A DNA stretch of 64,000 nt from Methylobacterium sp. Leaf117 (GCF_001422985.1 NZ_LMNL01000034.1:333603-397602); one strand, 5' to 3'; positions 44,957 to 55,557 are shown, numbered from the stretch's first letter. Translations and numbers: made by a program. The notes: a model not told the origin generated them from the sequence alone.

Positions 44957-47860
44957 ATGACGGTTCCCGAAACCCCGATGCCGTCGCGTTTCCGAGGCCG
45001 CCGGAGTTTGATGGAAGCATTCGGCACGATAACCGGCAAGTTGCTTGGCACGATCCGGGGATGGATCGTCATCGCTTTCCTGATCATGAGCGCGATCACC
45101 GGAGCGCTCGGATTGTCGGCCGCCTCCAGCATCCGCCGGACCGACGAACTCGTCAGCCAGACCTTCGACCGCTCGCTGATGTCGATCAACTACGCGCGCG
45201 CCGCCGCCACCGATTTCGCCGGGATGCGGACGGCCGAAGCGCGGCGCTGGATGGTCACCGACCCGGCGGCCCGCACGGTTCTCGACGAGCGCCTCGTCGG
45301 TCTGCAGCGCCTGCTCGCCGAGGACCTTGAGATCGCCGTGGAGCGCGCCCAGTCCGAGCGGGCGACGCGAGCGGCGCAGGCGGCCGAGCAGGCGGTCGCC
45401 GCCTGGACGGAGGCGCGGGCCAGGATCACCGATCTCGGCCGGGACGAAGCGGCCTATGCGGACCTGGACCGCCACGCCGCCGTGGCGGAGGAAAACTTCG
45501 ACCTGTTCATCAACTACACCGCGGGCGACGGCTTCATCTATCGTCAGCAGGCCCGCGCCATCGTGGCTCGGGAGACCCGGTTCAATCTCCTCGGAACCCT
45601 CATCGCCGTGCTCTTGTCCGGCACCGTGGCGTTCTGCCTGGCACGCCGCATCATGAACCCGCTCGCCGATGCCTCGCGGGCGGCCACCCGCATCGCGGGC
45701 GGCGATCTCAGCGGCACCATGCCGGCCGGCGGCGGCGACGAGGTCGGAACCCTGCTGGCCGCCATGGGCACCATGCGGGACAATATCCGCCATGCCATGG
45801 AGAAGGAGGTCGCGCAGCGGATTTCCGCCGAGGACCAGCTCGCCGACGCCCTGGAGACCTCGCGGGAAGGCATCGTCGTCGTCGACGAGGCCGGACGGAT
45901 CACCCTGACCAACAGCCAGGCGGAGGATTATCTCGGCCTCTCCTCCGGTACTCTGGCACCGGGCAGCACGATCGCCCGTCTCGCCGAGGGCCATGGCGGC
46001 GATTCGGGCACGCTCGCCCAGGCTCTCCTGTCCGCCACCGACGAGCGCAGCGAACTCCGCCTCGCCGACGGCCGCTGGCTCCGGATCAGCCGGAGCGACA
46101 CCCGCACCGGCGGGTTCATCGCGGTCTGCAGCGACATCACCCTGCTCAAGATCCAGGAGGCGACCCTCCAATCCACCAACCTGCGGCTCGACACCGCCCT
46201 CGACAACATGTCCCAGGGCCTGTGCCTGTTCGATTCCACCGGGCGGCTCACCGTCGTGAACCGGCGCTACTGCGAGATCTTCGGCCTCGCTTCGGCGCAG
46301 CTCCCCTTCGGCCTGACCTACCACGAGGTCGCGTCCTTGAGCGCCGCGCGGTGCGACTACCCGGAGCCGGCGCCGGACGCCTTCGTCCGCGCGCAGGCCG
46401 AAACCGCGAGCGGCGGCACCGTGGACGCGGATTTCCTCCATCTCGGCGATGGCCGGGTGGTCGCCGTCTCGCACAAGGCGGTGCGCGGGGGCGGCCTCGT
46501 GGCGACCTACGAGGACGTGACCGAGCGCCGGGAAGCCGATGCCCGCATCGCCTTCATGGCCCGCCACGACGTTCTCACCGGCCTGCCGAACCGGGCGATG
46601 TTCGGCGAGCGGATCGAGGAGGCGGTGGCGCATCTCGGCGCCGGCAGCCCGTTCTCGGTGCTCTGCCTCGACCTCGATCGCTTCAAGGAGGTCAACGACA
46701 CCCTGGGGCATCCGGTGGGCGACGCCCTCCTGCGGGCCGTCGCGGATCGGCTCCGGGCCTGCGTGCGGGACGTCGACACCGTGGCGCGTCTCGGCGGCGA
46801 CGAATTCGCCATCATCCTGTCGGAGACCGGCCGCCCGCAGGAGGCCGCCGTGCTGGCCCGCCGGATCGTCGAGGTGGTCAGTGCGCCCTACGAGATCGAC
46901 GGCCATCGTGCCAGCGTCGGCGTGAGCATCGGCGTCTGCTTCGCGCCCGGCGACGGCACGACCTGCGACAAGCTCCTCAAGAACGCCGATGTCGCCCTCT
47001 ACCGCGCCAAGGCGGATGGGCGCGGAACCTGGCGCTTCTTCGAAGCCGAAATGGATATCAGCCTCCAGGCGCGCCGGGCCCTCGAACTCGATCTGCGCGA
47101 GGCGCTGGCGCGCGAAGAATTCGAGCTGCACTACCAGCCGATCTACGATTTCCGTGCCCGCCGCGTCGGAGGCTTCGAGGCGCTGGTTCGCTGGCGCCAT
47201 CCGATGCGCGGTCTCGTCCCCCCCGGGGATTTCATCGCCGTCGCCGAGGAGATCGGCCTCATCGTACCGCTGGGAGCCTGGTGCCTCACCACCGCCTGCA
47301 CCGAGGCGATGCGCTGGCCCGACGGCATCAAGGTCGCGGTCAACGTCTCGGCGGTGCAGTTCCGCGACGAGGTCATCGTCGAGGCGGTGCGCCAGGCCCT
47401 GTCGGCGAGCCGCCTCCCCCCGGGACGGCTCGAACTGGAGATCACCGAGTCGGTGCTGCTCAAGGACAACCTGGCCACGCTGGCGACGCTCTACGCCCTG
47501 CGCCGCCTCGGAGTGCGGATCGCCATGGACGATTTCGGCACCGGCTACTCATCCCTGAGCTACCTGCGCAGCTTCCCGTTCGACAAGATCAAGATCGACC
47601 AGTCGTTCGTGCGCGACATCACCAACAAGACCGATTCCGGCCTGATCGTCCGGGCGGTGATCGGCCTCGGCCTCAGCCTCGGCATGCGCACCACCGCCGA
47701 GGGGATCGAGACCGAGGCCCAGTTCGAGCGCCTGCGGAGCGAGGGCTGCGACGAGGGCCAGGGCTATTACTTCGCCCGGCCGAGCCCGGCCAGCGAAGTT
47801 CCGAAGGCGATCGAGCGCTGGTCGCGCGGGACCGGCGAGACCGGGCGGGCCGTGGCCTGA
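44957..47860 (+). CDS. Membrane GGDEF-EAL (c-di-GMP) protein with HAMP and PAS domains
   Basis: 967 residues: membrane segment near 30-50, a helical periplasmic sensor of about 170 residues, a second membrane segment near 210-230, HAMP (NPLADASRAATRIAGGDLSG), two PAS-like domains (about 300-400 and 410-520), GGDEF near 613 (RLGGDEFAIIL) and EAL near 739 (FEALVRWRHP). Both catalytic motifs are intact, as are NVSAVQFRDE, ELEITESVL, DDFGTGYSSLSYL and KIDQSFVRD of the EAL fold, so it may make or break c-di-GMP. The start at 44957 (MTVPETP) is preferred because the DNA before it is AT-rich and non-coding in character; an ATG at 44891 is possible. Confidence 0.9.
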   Translation: MTVPETPMPSRFRGRRSLMEAFGTITGKLLGTIRGWIVIAFLIMSAITGALGLSAASSIRRTDELVSQTFDRSLMSINYARAAATDFAGMRTAEARRWMVTDPAARTVLDERLVGLQRLLAEDLEIAVERAQSERATRAAQAAEQAVAAWTEARARITDLGRDEAAYADLDRHAAVAEENFDLFINYTAGDGFIYRQQARAIVARETRFNLLGTLIAVLLSGTVAFCLARRIMNPLADASRAATRIAGGDLSGTMPAGGGDEVGTLLAAMGTMRDNIRHAMEKEVAQRISAEDQLADALETSREGIVVVDEAGRITLTNSQAEDYLGLSSGTLAPGSTIARLAEGHGGDSGTLAQALLSATDERSELRLADGRWLRISRSDTRTGGFIAVCSDITLLKIQEATLQSTNLRLDTALDNMSQGLCLFDSTGRLTVVNRRYCEIFGLASAQLPFGLTYHEVASLSAARCDYPEPAPDAFVRAQAETASGGTVDADFLHLGDGRVVAVSHKAVRGGGLVATYEDVTERREADARIAFMARHDVLTGLPNRAMFGERIEEAVAHLGAGSPFSVLCLDLDRFKEVNDTLGHPVGDALLRAVADRLRACVRDVDTVARLGGDEFAIILSETGRPQEAAVLARRIVEVVSAPYEIDGHRASVGVSIGVCFAPGDGTTCDKLLKNADVALYRAKADGRGTWRFFEAEMDISLQARRALELDLREALAREEFELHYQPIYDFRARRVGGFEALVRWRHPMRGLVPPGDFIAVAEEIGLIVPLGAWCLTTACTEAMRWPDGIKVAVNVSAVQFRDEVIVEAVRQALSASRLPPGRLELEITESVLLKDNLATLATLYALRRLGVRIAMDDFGTGYSSLSYLRSFPFDKIKIDQSFVRDITNKTDSGLIVRAVIGLGLSLGMRTTAEGIETEAQFERLRSEGCDEGQGYYFARPSPASEVPKAIERWSRGTGETGRAVA

Positions 47861-47958
47861 AACAGGCCCCTGCCTGAGACAGGTCTTCGTCCCGGAAGTG
47901 CAATCGTGTCGGACGGCTCCGGGCAGCGCGGGAGCGGTCTCCCGCGCCGGCCCGACAC

Positions 47959-48270
47959 TCAGTCGACGACCTTGAGGTCGTCGACGGCGACATCGCCGTT
48001 CTGGCTCGAGAAGGTCGGCGATCGCCCGTTCGACTGCGAGACGCCGCTGATCTGGTGGTCGCCGCTGTCGTAGGTGGTGAGCTTGCCGTCGGCTTCGATC
48101 AGCAGGCGATGCTTGTCGGGAAAGAACGCGTAGCGCATGTCGTTCTGGCCGCCGCTGGTCGAGGGCTGGCCCAGCTCCTGCGGCCACCAGGGATCCGATC
48201 CCTTCATCGGTTCCATCGGCTTCATCGGTTCCATGGGCTTCATGGGGGCCATCGGCTTCATCGGTTCCAT
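47959..48270 (-). CDS. Hypothetical protein with Met-Pro-rich N-terminal repeats
   Basis: 103 residues. The first ~23 are a run of M-(E/K/A)-P units (MEPMKPMAPMKPMEPMKPM), encoded by imperfect 18-nt repeats at 48205-48270. The remainder is polar with beta-like segments (MRYAFFPDKHRLLIEADGKL, TTYDSGDHQISGV). There is no signal peptide; the spaced methionines could bind Cu(I), but that is speculation. Possible longer forms lack an ATG or GTG with a ribosome site. Convergent with the GGDEF-EAL gene. Confidence 0.6.
   Translation of the reverse strand: MEPMKPMAPMKPMEPMKPMEPMKGSDPWWPQELGQPSTSGGQNDMRYAFFPDKHRLLIEADGKLTTYDSGDHQISGVSQSNGRSPTFSSQNGDVAVDDLKVVD
48205..48270. repeat. Imperfect 18-nt repeats in the Met-Pro-rich gene
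   Basis: Alternating CATCGGTTC and CATCGGCTT-like 9-nt words (pairs of 18 nt) encode MEP/MKP triplets on the minus strand. Several copies differ by one or two bases. Confidence 0.75.
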
Positions 48271-48501
48271 CGGGGCCGTCTCGCTCTGGGTGGGTGTGAA
48301 GGCACGGCTACGCCCCAGACCCGCGAAGGTTGCATCGCAGCACGGCGGAATCGAAGCACCTCCGCCATGGCGGCCCGATCGTCACCGGAGACATCCGTCC
48401 GCCGGGATCGCGGACTCGACCTGGGCCGCCATTGAATTCGCCCCGGCGCGGAGGCATATCGCGCTCGCTTCTCATTCTTTTCGCCATCAGGAGGCCTTCC
48501 C

Positions 48502-50337
<1,836 letters not shown>

Positions 50338-50362
50338 GCGCGGTCGTCGGAACGACCGGATA

Positions 50363-50387
50363 TCCCGGCGGGCGCAGCCCGCCGGGA
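50363..50387 (+). terminator. Hairpin after htpG
   Basis: Perfect 11-bp stem TCCCGGCGGGC / GCCCGCCGGGA with a GCA loop, 25 nt past the htpG stop. No U-tract. Confidence 0.6.
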
Positions 50388-50500
50388 CGATCGGCCGGGC
50401 GCCTGCCGGCGGGACATTCCCGGATCCGCCATCGCGCCGACGCGGAACACGGCAGATTGGCCACGGACGGCGGCGCCCGCCGGCGTTAGAACCCCCGCCG

Positions 50501-52153
50501 ATGGACCTTCGACCCTATCAGCGTGCCAGCCTCGATGCCCTGTACGCCGCCTGGACGCGCCGGGCCGGCGCCGGGCTCATCGTCCTGCCCACCGGAGCCG
50601 GCAAGTCGCTCGTCATCGCGGCCCTGGTGCGGGAGGTGCTGGATCGCGATCCGGCCCACCGCATCGTCGTCGTCACCCACACCCGCGAGTTGATCGCGCA
50701 GAACCACCGCGAACTCCTCGCGCTCTGGCCCGAGGCCCCCGCGGGCATCTATTCCGCCGGGCTGGGACGCCGCGACGCCGGCGCGCAGGTCCTGTTCTGC
50801 GGCATCCAGTCGATCTGGAACCGGACGCACGACCTCGACCCGTTCGAGCTCGTCATCGTGGACGAGGCCCATCTCATCCCGCGCGACGCGGAAACCCGCT
50901 ACGGCCGCTTCCTCGCCGCCCTGCGAACCGCACGCCCCCATCTGCGCGTCGTCGGCCTCACCGCCACGCCCTATCGCCTCGACAGCGGCCGTCTCGACGC
51001 GGGTGCGGGCCGGCTGTTCGAGGACATCGTCTACGAGGCCAATGTCGGCGACCTCATCCATCAGGGCTACCTCGCTCCCCTGGTCTCCAAGGCCACCATC
51101 ACCGCCCTCGACGTGAGTGGCGTGCCGCGGCGCGGCGGCGACTACATCCCCAGTGCCCTCGAGGCGGCGGTGAACCAGGACTGGATCACCCGCGCGGCGG
51201 TGGAGGAACTGGTGGGCTACGGGCACGGGCGGCGCGCCTGGCTCGCGTTCTGCGCCGGCATCGCCCACGCCACGGCCGTCCGCGACGCGATCCGGGACGA
51301 AGGGTATTCCTGCGAAACCCTCTCGGGCGAGACGCCGAAGCGGATGCGCGACCGCATCGTCCGCGACTTCCGCGAGGGCCGGGTGCGCTGCCTGACCTCG
51401 GTGGGCGTGCTCGCCACCGGTTTCAACGTACCCCAGGTCGATCTCATCGCGCTGTTGCGGCCCACGCAAAGCACCGGGCTCTACGTGCAGCAGGTGGGCC
51501 GGGCCCTGCGGCGCGCGCCCGGCAAGACCGACGCGCTCATCCTCGATTATGCCGGGCTGGTGCGGATGCACGGCCCCGTCGACATCGTCACCGCCCGCAG
51601 CGCGGCGGCGATCCGGGGCCGCGAGGGCGAGATCCGCGCCAAGGCCTGCCCCGGCTGCGGCGCCCTGATCGCCCTCAATGCCAGCACCTGCGAGGCCTGC
51701 TGGGTCGAGCCCGACGGGGAGGAGGCCGGTCCGAGCCACGAAGCGTCCGCCGACGATGAACACCCGATCCTTTCCAACCCGGGGCCGGCCCGGACCTCCG
51801 CCACCTGGGAGCCCATCGCCGACTGGAGCTTCGTGGCCCGTCCGCGCTCCGGCTTCCCCGACGACCTCGCCGTGACCTTCCACTTGCGCGACGGGCGGCA
51901 CCACCAGATCGTCATCGGTCTCGCCCAGGCCGGTTACCCGCGCGAGAAGGCGGTGCAGTGGTGGCGGCACCTCGGGGGCGGGCGCGACGCGCCGATGACC
52001 GCCGCCGAGGCCCTGGAGCAGACCGATGCCCTCACCCGCCCGGAGGCGATCGAAATCTGGCCGAACGGTCGCCTGACGGAAGCGGTTCGCTATCGCTTCC
52101 CGGATGGCCGCACCTTCTCCGACACGCGCCGGCTGGGAGATCTCGCCGCCTAG
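50501..52153 (+). CDS. DEAH-box superfamily 2 helicase with zinc ribbon (XPB/Rad25-like)
   Basis: 550 residues. Helicase motifs: LPTGAGKSLVIA (I), VVVTHTRELIAQN (Ia), VDEAH (II), GLTATPYRL (III), TSVGVLATGFNVPQVD (V), YVQQVGRALRRAPGK (VI). A four-Cys zinc ribbon follows (CPGCGALIALNASTCEAC, about 386-403), then a ~120-residue C-terminal domain with AVQWWRHLGGG. This is the compact layout of phage- and island-associated SF2 helicases, but its GC content matches the chromosome. Its substrate is not known. It ends 94 nt before tRNA-Thr. Confidence 0.9.
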   Translation: MDLRPYQRASLDALYAAWTRRAGAGLIVLPTGAGKSLVIAALVREVLDRDPAHRIVVVTHTRELIAQNHRELLALWPEAPAGIYSAGLGRRDAGAQVLFCGIQSIWNRTHDLDPFELVIVDEAHLIPRDAETRYGRFLAALRTARPHLRVVGLTATPYRLDSGRLDAGAGRLFEDIVYEANVGDLIHQGYLAPLVSKATITALDVSGVPRRGGDYIPSALEAAVNQDWITRAAVEELVGYGHGRRAWLAFCAGIAHATAVRDAIRDEGYSCETLSGETPKRMRDRIVRDFREGRVRCLTSVGVLATGFNVPQVDLIALLRPTQSTGLYVQQVGRALRRAPGKTDALILDYAGLVRMHGPVDIVTARSAAAIRGREGEIRAKACPGCGALIALNASTCEACWVEPDGEEAGPSHEASADDEHPILSNPGPARTSATWEPIADWSFVARPRSGFPDDLAVTFHLRDGRHHQIVIGLAQAGYPREKAVQWWRHLGGGRDAPMTAAEALEQTDALTRPEAIEIWPNGRLTEAVRYRFPDGRTFSDTRRLGDLAA

Positions 52154-52247
52154 CCACGGGCTCGCCGTCACCCGACCGACGATCCGTCCCGCCCCCCCAG
52201 CACCGGACTTGCGCGCCGTTGACGGCCCTGCTAGCGCAAGGCGGCAC

Positions 52248-52323
52248 GCCGGTTTAGCTCAGCTGGTAGAGCAACCGCCTTGTAAGCGGTAGGTCGCGAG
52301 TTCAAGTCCCGCAACCGGCACCA
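52248..52323 (+). tRNA. tRNA-Thr (anticodon TGT)
   Basis: 76 nt with encoded CCA. The acceptor stem GCCGGTT pairs with AACCGGC; the anticodon stem ACCGC/GCGGT encloses loop CTTGTAA, giving anticodon TGT at 52281-52283 (reads ACA). The T-arm has one A-C mismatch (GCGAG/CCCGC). It marks the left border of the phage-derived region. Confidence 0.96.
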
Positions 52324-52333
52324 CTTTTTCTGC

Positions 52334-52370
52334 GCCGAGTTGAAACTTTTGATTCTGGTTTCAACTCGGC
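52334..52370 (+). terminator. Perfect inverted repeat just after tRNA-Thr
   Basis: A 13-bp perfect stem, GCCGAGTTGAAAC / GTTTCAACTCGGC, with an 11-nt T-rich loop, starting 11 nt after the tRNA. It could terminate the tRNA transcript (a short T run also precedes it) or be a recombinase/attachment-site structure of the adjoining island. Confidence 0.6.
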
Positions 52371-52455
52371 TTACGAAATCGGCTTTTGGTGGGGGTCCAA
52401 GGCGCTTCCAAATGTGCCTTCTGAGCCATAGCCGCCCCCTCATCCCCTATCCCGG

Positions 52456-52863
52456 ATGGCCCGCAGCAGTCGCCAACCCCCGATGTCGGCCTCATTGAAG
52501 CAGAAGATCGCCCCAGCAAACCCGCAGCTCTGGCGCAAGGCCTTTCTCGATCTCCGGCCGAGCGTCGTTCCGTGCCCCGGCTTCACCTTCCAATCGTGGG
52601 GAGACGCTCACGAGGCGTGCGTCGACTTCCTGGACCGCTGGGCGGATGAAGCGGTAGCCCTGGGTTGGACCACGCTGGAGATCTTCGGGGTTCATCCCGA
52701 GGCCGGCACCATCCGTCCTGATTTCTGCGGCGCCCTCGTGCTCGGCACCGAGAAAGTGTCGGGCATCACGAAAACTCAGATGCGCTTCGTGAACACGACC
52801 TTCTACCGAGACACGCCAGGCCGACCTGCGGGCGCCGTCCCCATCTGGGTATTCGGGCGCTGA
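52456..52863 (+). CDS. Hypothetical protein, first gene of the island
   Basis: 135 residues, soluble: ANPQLWRKAFLDLRPSVVPC, AHEACVDFLDRWADEAVALG, WTTLEIFGVHPEAGTIRPD. Similar short proteins are often seen on alphaproteobacterial mobile islands, but I do not recognise a function. An internal ATG at 52483 is an alternative start; neither has a good ribosome site. First of a same-strand run of small genes. Confidence 0.7.
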   Translation: MARSSRQPPMSASLKQKIAPANPQLWRKAFLDLRPSVVPCPGFTFQSWGDAHEACVDFLDRWADEAVALGWTTLEIFGVHPEAGTIRPDFCGALVLGTEKVSGITKTQMRFVNTTFYRDTPGRPAGAVPIWVFGR

Positions 52864-52879
52864 GCCCTATCTTGCCGCC

Positions 52880-53143
52880 ATGGCTGAGCATCCGACCACC
52901 GGCGAACTGTTCAAGGCGAAGACGATCACCGGCGCCGAGGTCGATGCGGCGGTCGATGTCTTCATGCGCGACGCGACGGTGAGCCTGTTCCGATTCGAGA
53001 GCGGCCATACTCTGGACCCAGCCGCAGCCGTGAAGGCGCACCCGTGGGCCAAGGCTACCGTGGCAAACCAGGAAGCGACCGAGCACTTACGGCGCGCTGC
53101 CGTCCGGACCGCAATCCTACTTGGGCGGCCAGAGAAAGAGTGA
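52880..53143 (+). CDS. Hypothetical small soluble protein
   Basis: 87 residues, no signal or membrane segment (MAEHPTTGELFKAKTITGAE, then VDAAVDVFMRDATVSLFRFE). It lies 16 nt after the previous gene and its stop is 2 nt before the next start, so it is part of an operon-like run. Not recognised. Confidence 0.65.
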   Translation: MAEHPTTGELFKAKTITGAEVDAAVDVFMRDATVSLFRFESGHTLDPAAAVKAHPWAKATVANQEATEHLRRAAVRTAILLGRPEKE

Positions 53144-53145
53144 CT

Positions 53146-53418
53146 ATGAGACTGATCAGAGCCGGTGCCATGGGCATCGCTGCAGCTTTAGCCCTGCTTC
53201 CTCAATCGGCAAGCGCCTACTGCTCGTGCGCATGCGTGAACGGCAAGTCGCAAAATGTCTGCTCAAATTCTTTCGACAGCGAAGTCTACTGCGTAAAGTT
53301 TTGTCCCCAGAGCGCCCTGCCTCCCGGAGTGCCACAGCGGAACCCGGACCTTGAAGGTTTCGCGGCGGATGCAGGAAAGGCTAACCCGCAAGACAAGATC
53401 TTCATCGGCGGTCAGTGA
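53146..53418 (+). CDS. Small secreted cysteine-rich protein
   Basis: 90 residues. A textbook signal peptide (MRLIRAGAMGIAAALALLPQ, cleaved after SASA) releases a ~66-residue mature form beginning YCSCACVNGKSQNVCSN, with six cysteines in its first ~30 residues, enough for three disulfides. Start 53146 is chosen because the preceding gene stops 2 nt earlier and AGAAAGAG lies upstream. Its export is unusual among the small cytoplasmic genes around it. Function unknown. Confidence 0.75.
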   Translation: MRLIRAGAMGIAAALALLPQSASAYCSCACVNGKSQNVCSNSFDSEVYCVKFCPQSALPPGVPQRNPDLEGFAADAGKANPQDKIFIGGQ

Positions 53419-53450
53419 CCGAAACCTCGCCCTAGCGAGCGATCATAACG

Positions 53451-53675
53451 ATGCCAATGACTGAGCGGGATGCGGGCTATCTGTATGCCCTCGCGGACGT
53501 GCAAAGCGAGGTCCGGAAGATGGTACTGGACCCAAGCACGTCGAAGGACGGCAAGCTCGAACTGCTCGGTGTGCTGTCGCTTCTGTCGATGCTCGTCGAC
53601 GCCAAGATGCAGCGCGAGGATGGCCGGGAGGTCAGAGAAACGTCTGACGAGATTGCCGCCGGGCGGGACGAATGA
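53451..53675 (+). CDS. Hypothetical small protein
   Basis: 74 residues, largely helical (ERDAGYLYALADVQSEVRKM, KLELLGVLSLLSMLVDAKMQ) with an acidic C-terminus. It overlaps the next gene by 4 nt (ATGA). Not recognised. Confidence 0.65.
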   Translation: MPMTERDAGYLYALADVQSEVRKMVLDPSTSKDGKLELLGVLSLLSMLVDAKMQREDGREVRETSDEIAAGRDE

Positions 53676-54001
53676 GCGACGCACCCCCCTCTCCGCCCTG
53701 GCGCGAGATCACGACCGACGATTACGCCCCGCGCACGTTTCCTGAGCTGTCCGGCAGCTTACCGTGGATCGCTTCGAGCGACCGAGTTTACGCGCTGCTG
53801 GAGGGGCAGCACCGGGGCGAGTACCGGCTCCGTCTGATCCTGCGCGAAGCAGTCGACCTGAAGCGCGGCCCGAAGGCCGATCCGTCCTGGTACTGGGACT
53901 ATGACGCCGGGCCGCCTGCGATCACCTGCGTGGCCGAGAAGTGGATCCTGATGAAGGATGGACGGCGGCGGCGGGTGGGTGAGAACGGATTCGCGCGGTG
54001 A
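53672..54001 (+). CDS. Hypothetical protein
   Basis: 109 residues, soluble, rich in Trp/Tyr near the middle (KADPSWYWDYDAGPPAITCV). Translationally coupled to the preceding gene. Last of the first plus-strand run in the island. No family recognised. Confidence 0.65.
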   Translation: MSDAPPSPPWREITTDDYAPRTFPELSGSLPWIASSDRVYALLEGQHRGEYRLRLILREAVDLKRGPKADPSWYWDYDAGPPAITCVAEKWILMKDGRRRRVGENGFAR

Positions 54002-54207
54002 CCCGCGAAATTTCCGAGTATTTGATCGCAAAAGGCTTGCACGTAACAGCCGTTTTGCTAGTGGGCTGCTGTAAGGTTTCTAATCCATCCCACGCCAACT
54101 TCTGTCAGCGGCTTTTCCGACGAAGATCTTTGATGGTAAAGTAGGTCACGACGATGCCCAAGGCTAGGAACCCAGAACAGAATGCCAGAAAGGCCCAAAG
54201 AGGAATC

Positions 54208-54858
54208 ATGACTACCGATGGCCTACTGTCCGTAACGAATTGGATCTACCTACTCTCACTATTCATCGCGGCGGTGGCGAGTGTCGGCCTCTGGCGCCTT
54301 TCTATCGCATCCGGCGAGGAAAAGGATCGACAACTCGAGCACTATAAGACAGAGGCGGCCGAGAGGATAGCCGGAGCCAACGCAACAGCAGAAAGCGCCA
54401 GAGCCGAAGCCGCTCAAGCCAATGAGAGATCTAGAGGCCTTGAAAAAGATGCTGAGGTTGCGCGCGCGGAACAAGAACGCCTAAAGGTCCGGAGCCTGGA
54501 TCTTGAGCTACAAATTAAGAAAATCGGCCCAAGGGAAATTCTAGTTTCACAATTTGAAGCTATCAAAGCCGCTTCGGCCGAAGAAAGTTTCAAACCCATG
54601 ATAAGGCTTGATTCTGCGGGGGACCCGGAATCTCAGAGATTTGCTCAGATCATAGCAAATGCATTGGGGGAAAGTGGTTTTAGTGTCAGGGGCGGCTCGA
54701 CTATTATCTCGGGCAGCAGTCCCGGTTTAGCTGTATTTGATCCGTCAGGCGCAATTCAGCGGGTTCTGATACGCGGCGGAATACAATTCGGTCAGGCTAC
54801 GAACTATGGGAGTAATCAAGAGACTTTCATAGTGGTCGGGCAAAAGCCTGCGGAGTAG
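54208..54858 (+). CDS. Membrane-anchored coiled-coil protein, low GC
   Basis: 216 residues from the ATG at 54208, which has AGAGGA 4 nt upstream. One membrane helix near 10-32 (NWIYLLSLFIAAVASVGLWR), then a long coiled coil (about 38-110, KTEAAERIAGANATAESARA onward) and a small C-terminal domain (SAGDPESQRFAQIIANALGE, with GVGQ-like strands). Its base composition is visibly AT-richer than the chromosome and than neighbouring phage genes, suggesting separate acquisition. The layout resembles membrane-anchored proteins with a small sensor or TolC-like helical stalk. Function unknown. Confidence 0.75.
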   Translation: MTTDGLLSVTNWIYLLSLFIAAVASVGLWRLSIASGEEKDRQLEHYKTEAAERIAGANATAESARAEAAQANERSRGLEKDAEVARAEQERLKVRSLDLELQIKKIGPREILVSQFEAIKAASAEESFKPMIRLDSAGDPESQRFAQIIANALGESGFSVRGGSTIISGSSPGLAVFDPSGAIQRVLIRGGIQFGQATNYGSNQETFIVVGQKPAE

Positions 54859-54880
54859 TTCTTGCAATGCCAAACGAAAA

Positions 54881-54907
54881 ACCCGCCGCGGAATGCTCCG
54901 GGCGGGT
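54881..54907. terminator. Bidirectional hairpin between convergent island genes
   Basis: ACCCGCC / GGCGGGT arms with further pairing inside, preceded by AAAAA on the plus strand (a T run for minus-strand transcripts). It separates the 54.2-kb gene from the minus-strand lysis/tail block. Confidence 0.65.
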
Positions 54908-54937
54908 GAGGTTAGGGATGGGTCGAGGCAGAGTTGA

Positions 54938-55557
54938 TTAAGTGGGCTTGGCGAACCAAGCTCTCAGCCCGTCAGCAGCCCGGTCGATGAGCCCCAGGAA
55001 CCAAGAGGCGGTATCCTCTAGAACGAACCGGCTGGCCTCGACGTACTCCGAGATATCGGGCCGGCTCCAGAGCACGATGCAGATTCCTGTCACCGCTACG
55101 CCCATCCCGATGCCCAGCACAATCCGGTTGCGCCGGGGCACGATGCCATCAACCGCGCCTGGAGCGACGATGTGCAGAGGATGCCGGAGATTGCGCTCAT
55201 CAAAATCCAGAGCGAGTTCGCGTCGATGTTCGTGAACCAAATCGGCATGCCGGCGAGCCTGAAGATCACCGAGAACATGGCTTGGCAGAACGTTGCCATC
55301 CACCCGATAGTAACTCCCACGATGAGGTAGTCGCCCCGCTCCGGCGAATTAGACAGCCACGCTGCCCGCGCGTCCGGCCAGTAGACCACCACCACCATCA
55401 TGGCCACGGAGGCCTGGAAGATGCGTTCGGCCAGGATCAGGTCGGCGTTCGGCACGAAGAAGTTGAGCATGAACACCGTGCCGACGAGCACGATGGTGGC
55501 GAAAACGATCTGCTTCTTGATGGTCTCGGGCGAGGTGTCGTCGTACCGGGGCATCAT
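54938..55557 (-). pseudogene. Multi-span phage membrane protein gene interrupted by a frameshift
   Basis: Two overlapping frames together make one sensible ~205-residue membrane protein. The first part (MMPRYDDTSPETIKKQIVFA to WILMSAISGIL) is read from 55557, and the second (IVAPGAVDGIVPRRNRIVLG to GLRAWFAKPT) in another frame to 54938, with the switch near 55170-55185. The combined product has about five membrane segments. Each frame alone turns into antisense-like, cysteine/arginine-rich nonsense after the junction. No slippery heptamer is visible there, so an indel or sequencing error is likelier than programmed frameshifting. Position suggests a lysis-cassette or holin-like role. Confidence 0.65.

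Noticed and set aside
44921..47200. A 759-codon minus-strand open frame over the GGDEF-EAL gene
   Set aside because: Antisense shadow; the plus strand carries intact GGDEF and EAL motifs.
55165..55190. Programmed ribosomal frameshift in the phage membrane gene
   Set aside because: No slippery heptamer or following stem-loop is apparent; an indel explains the data.
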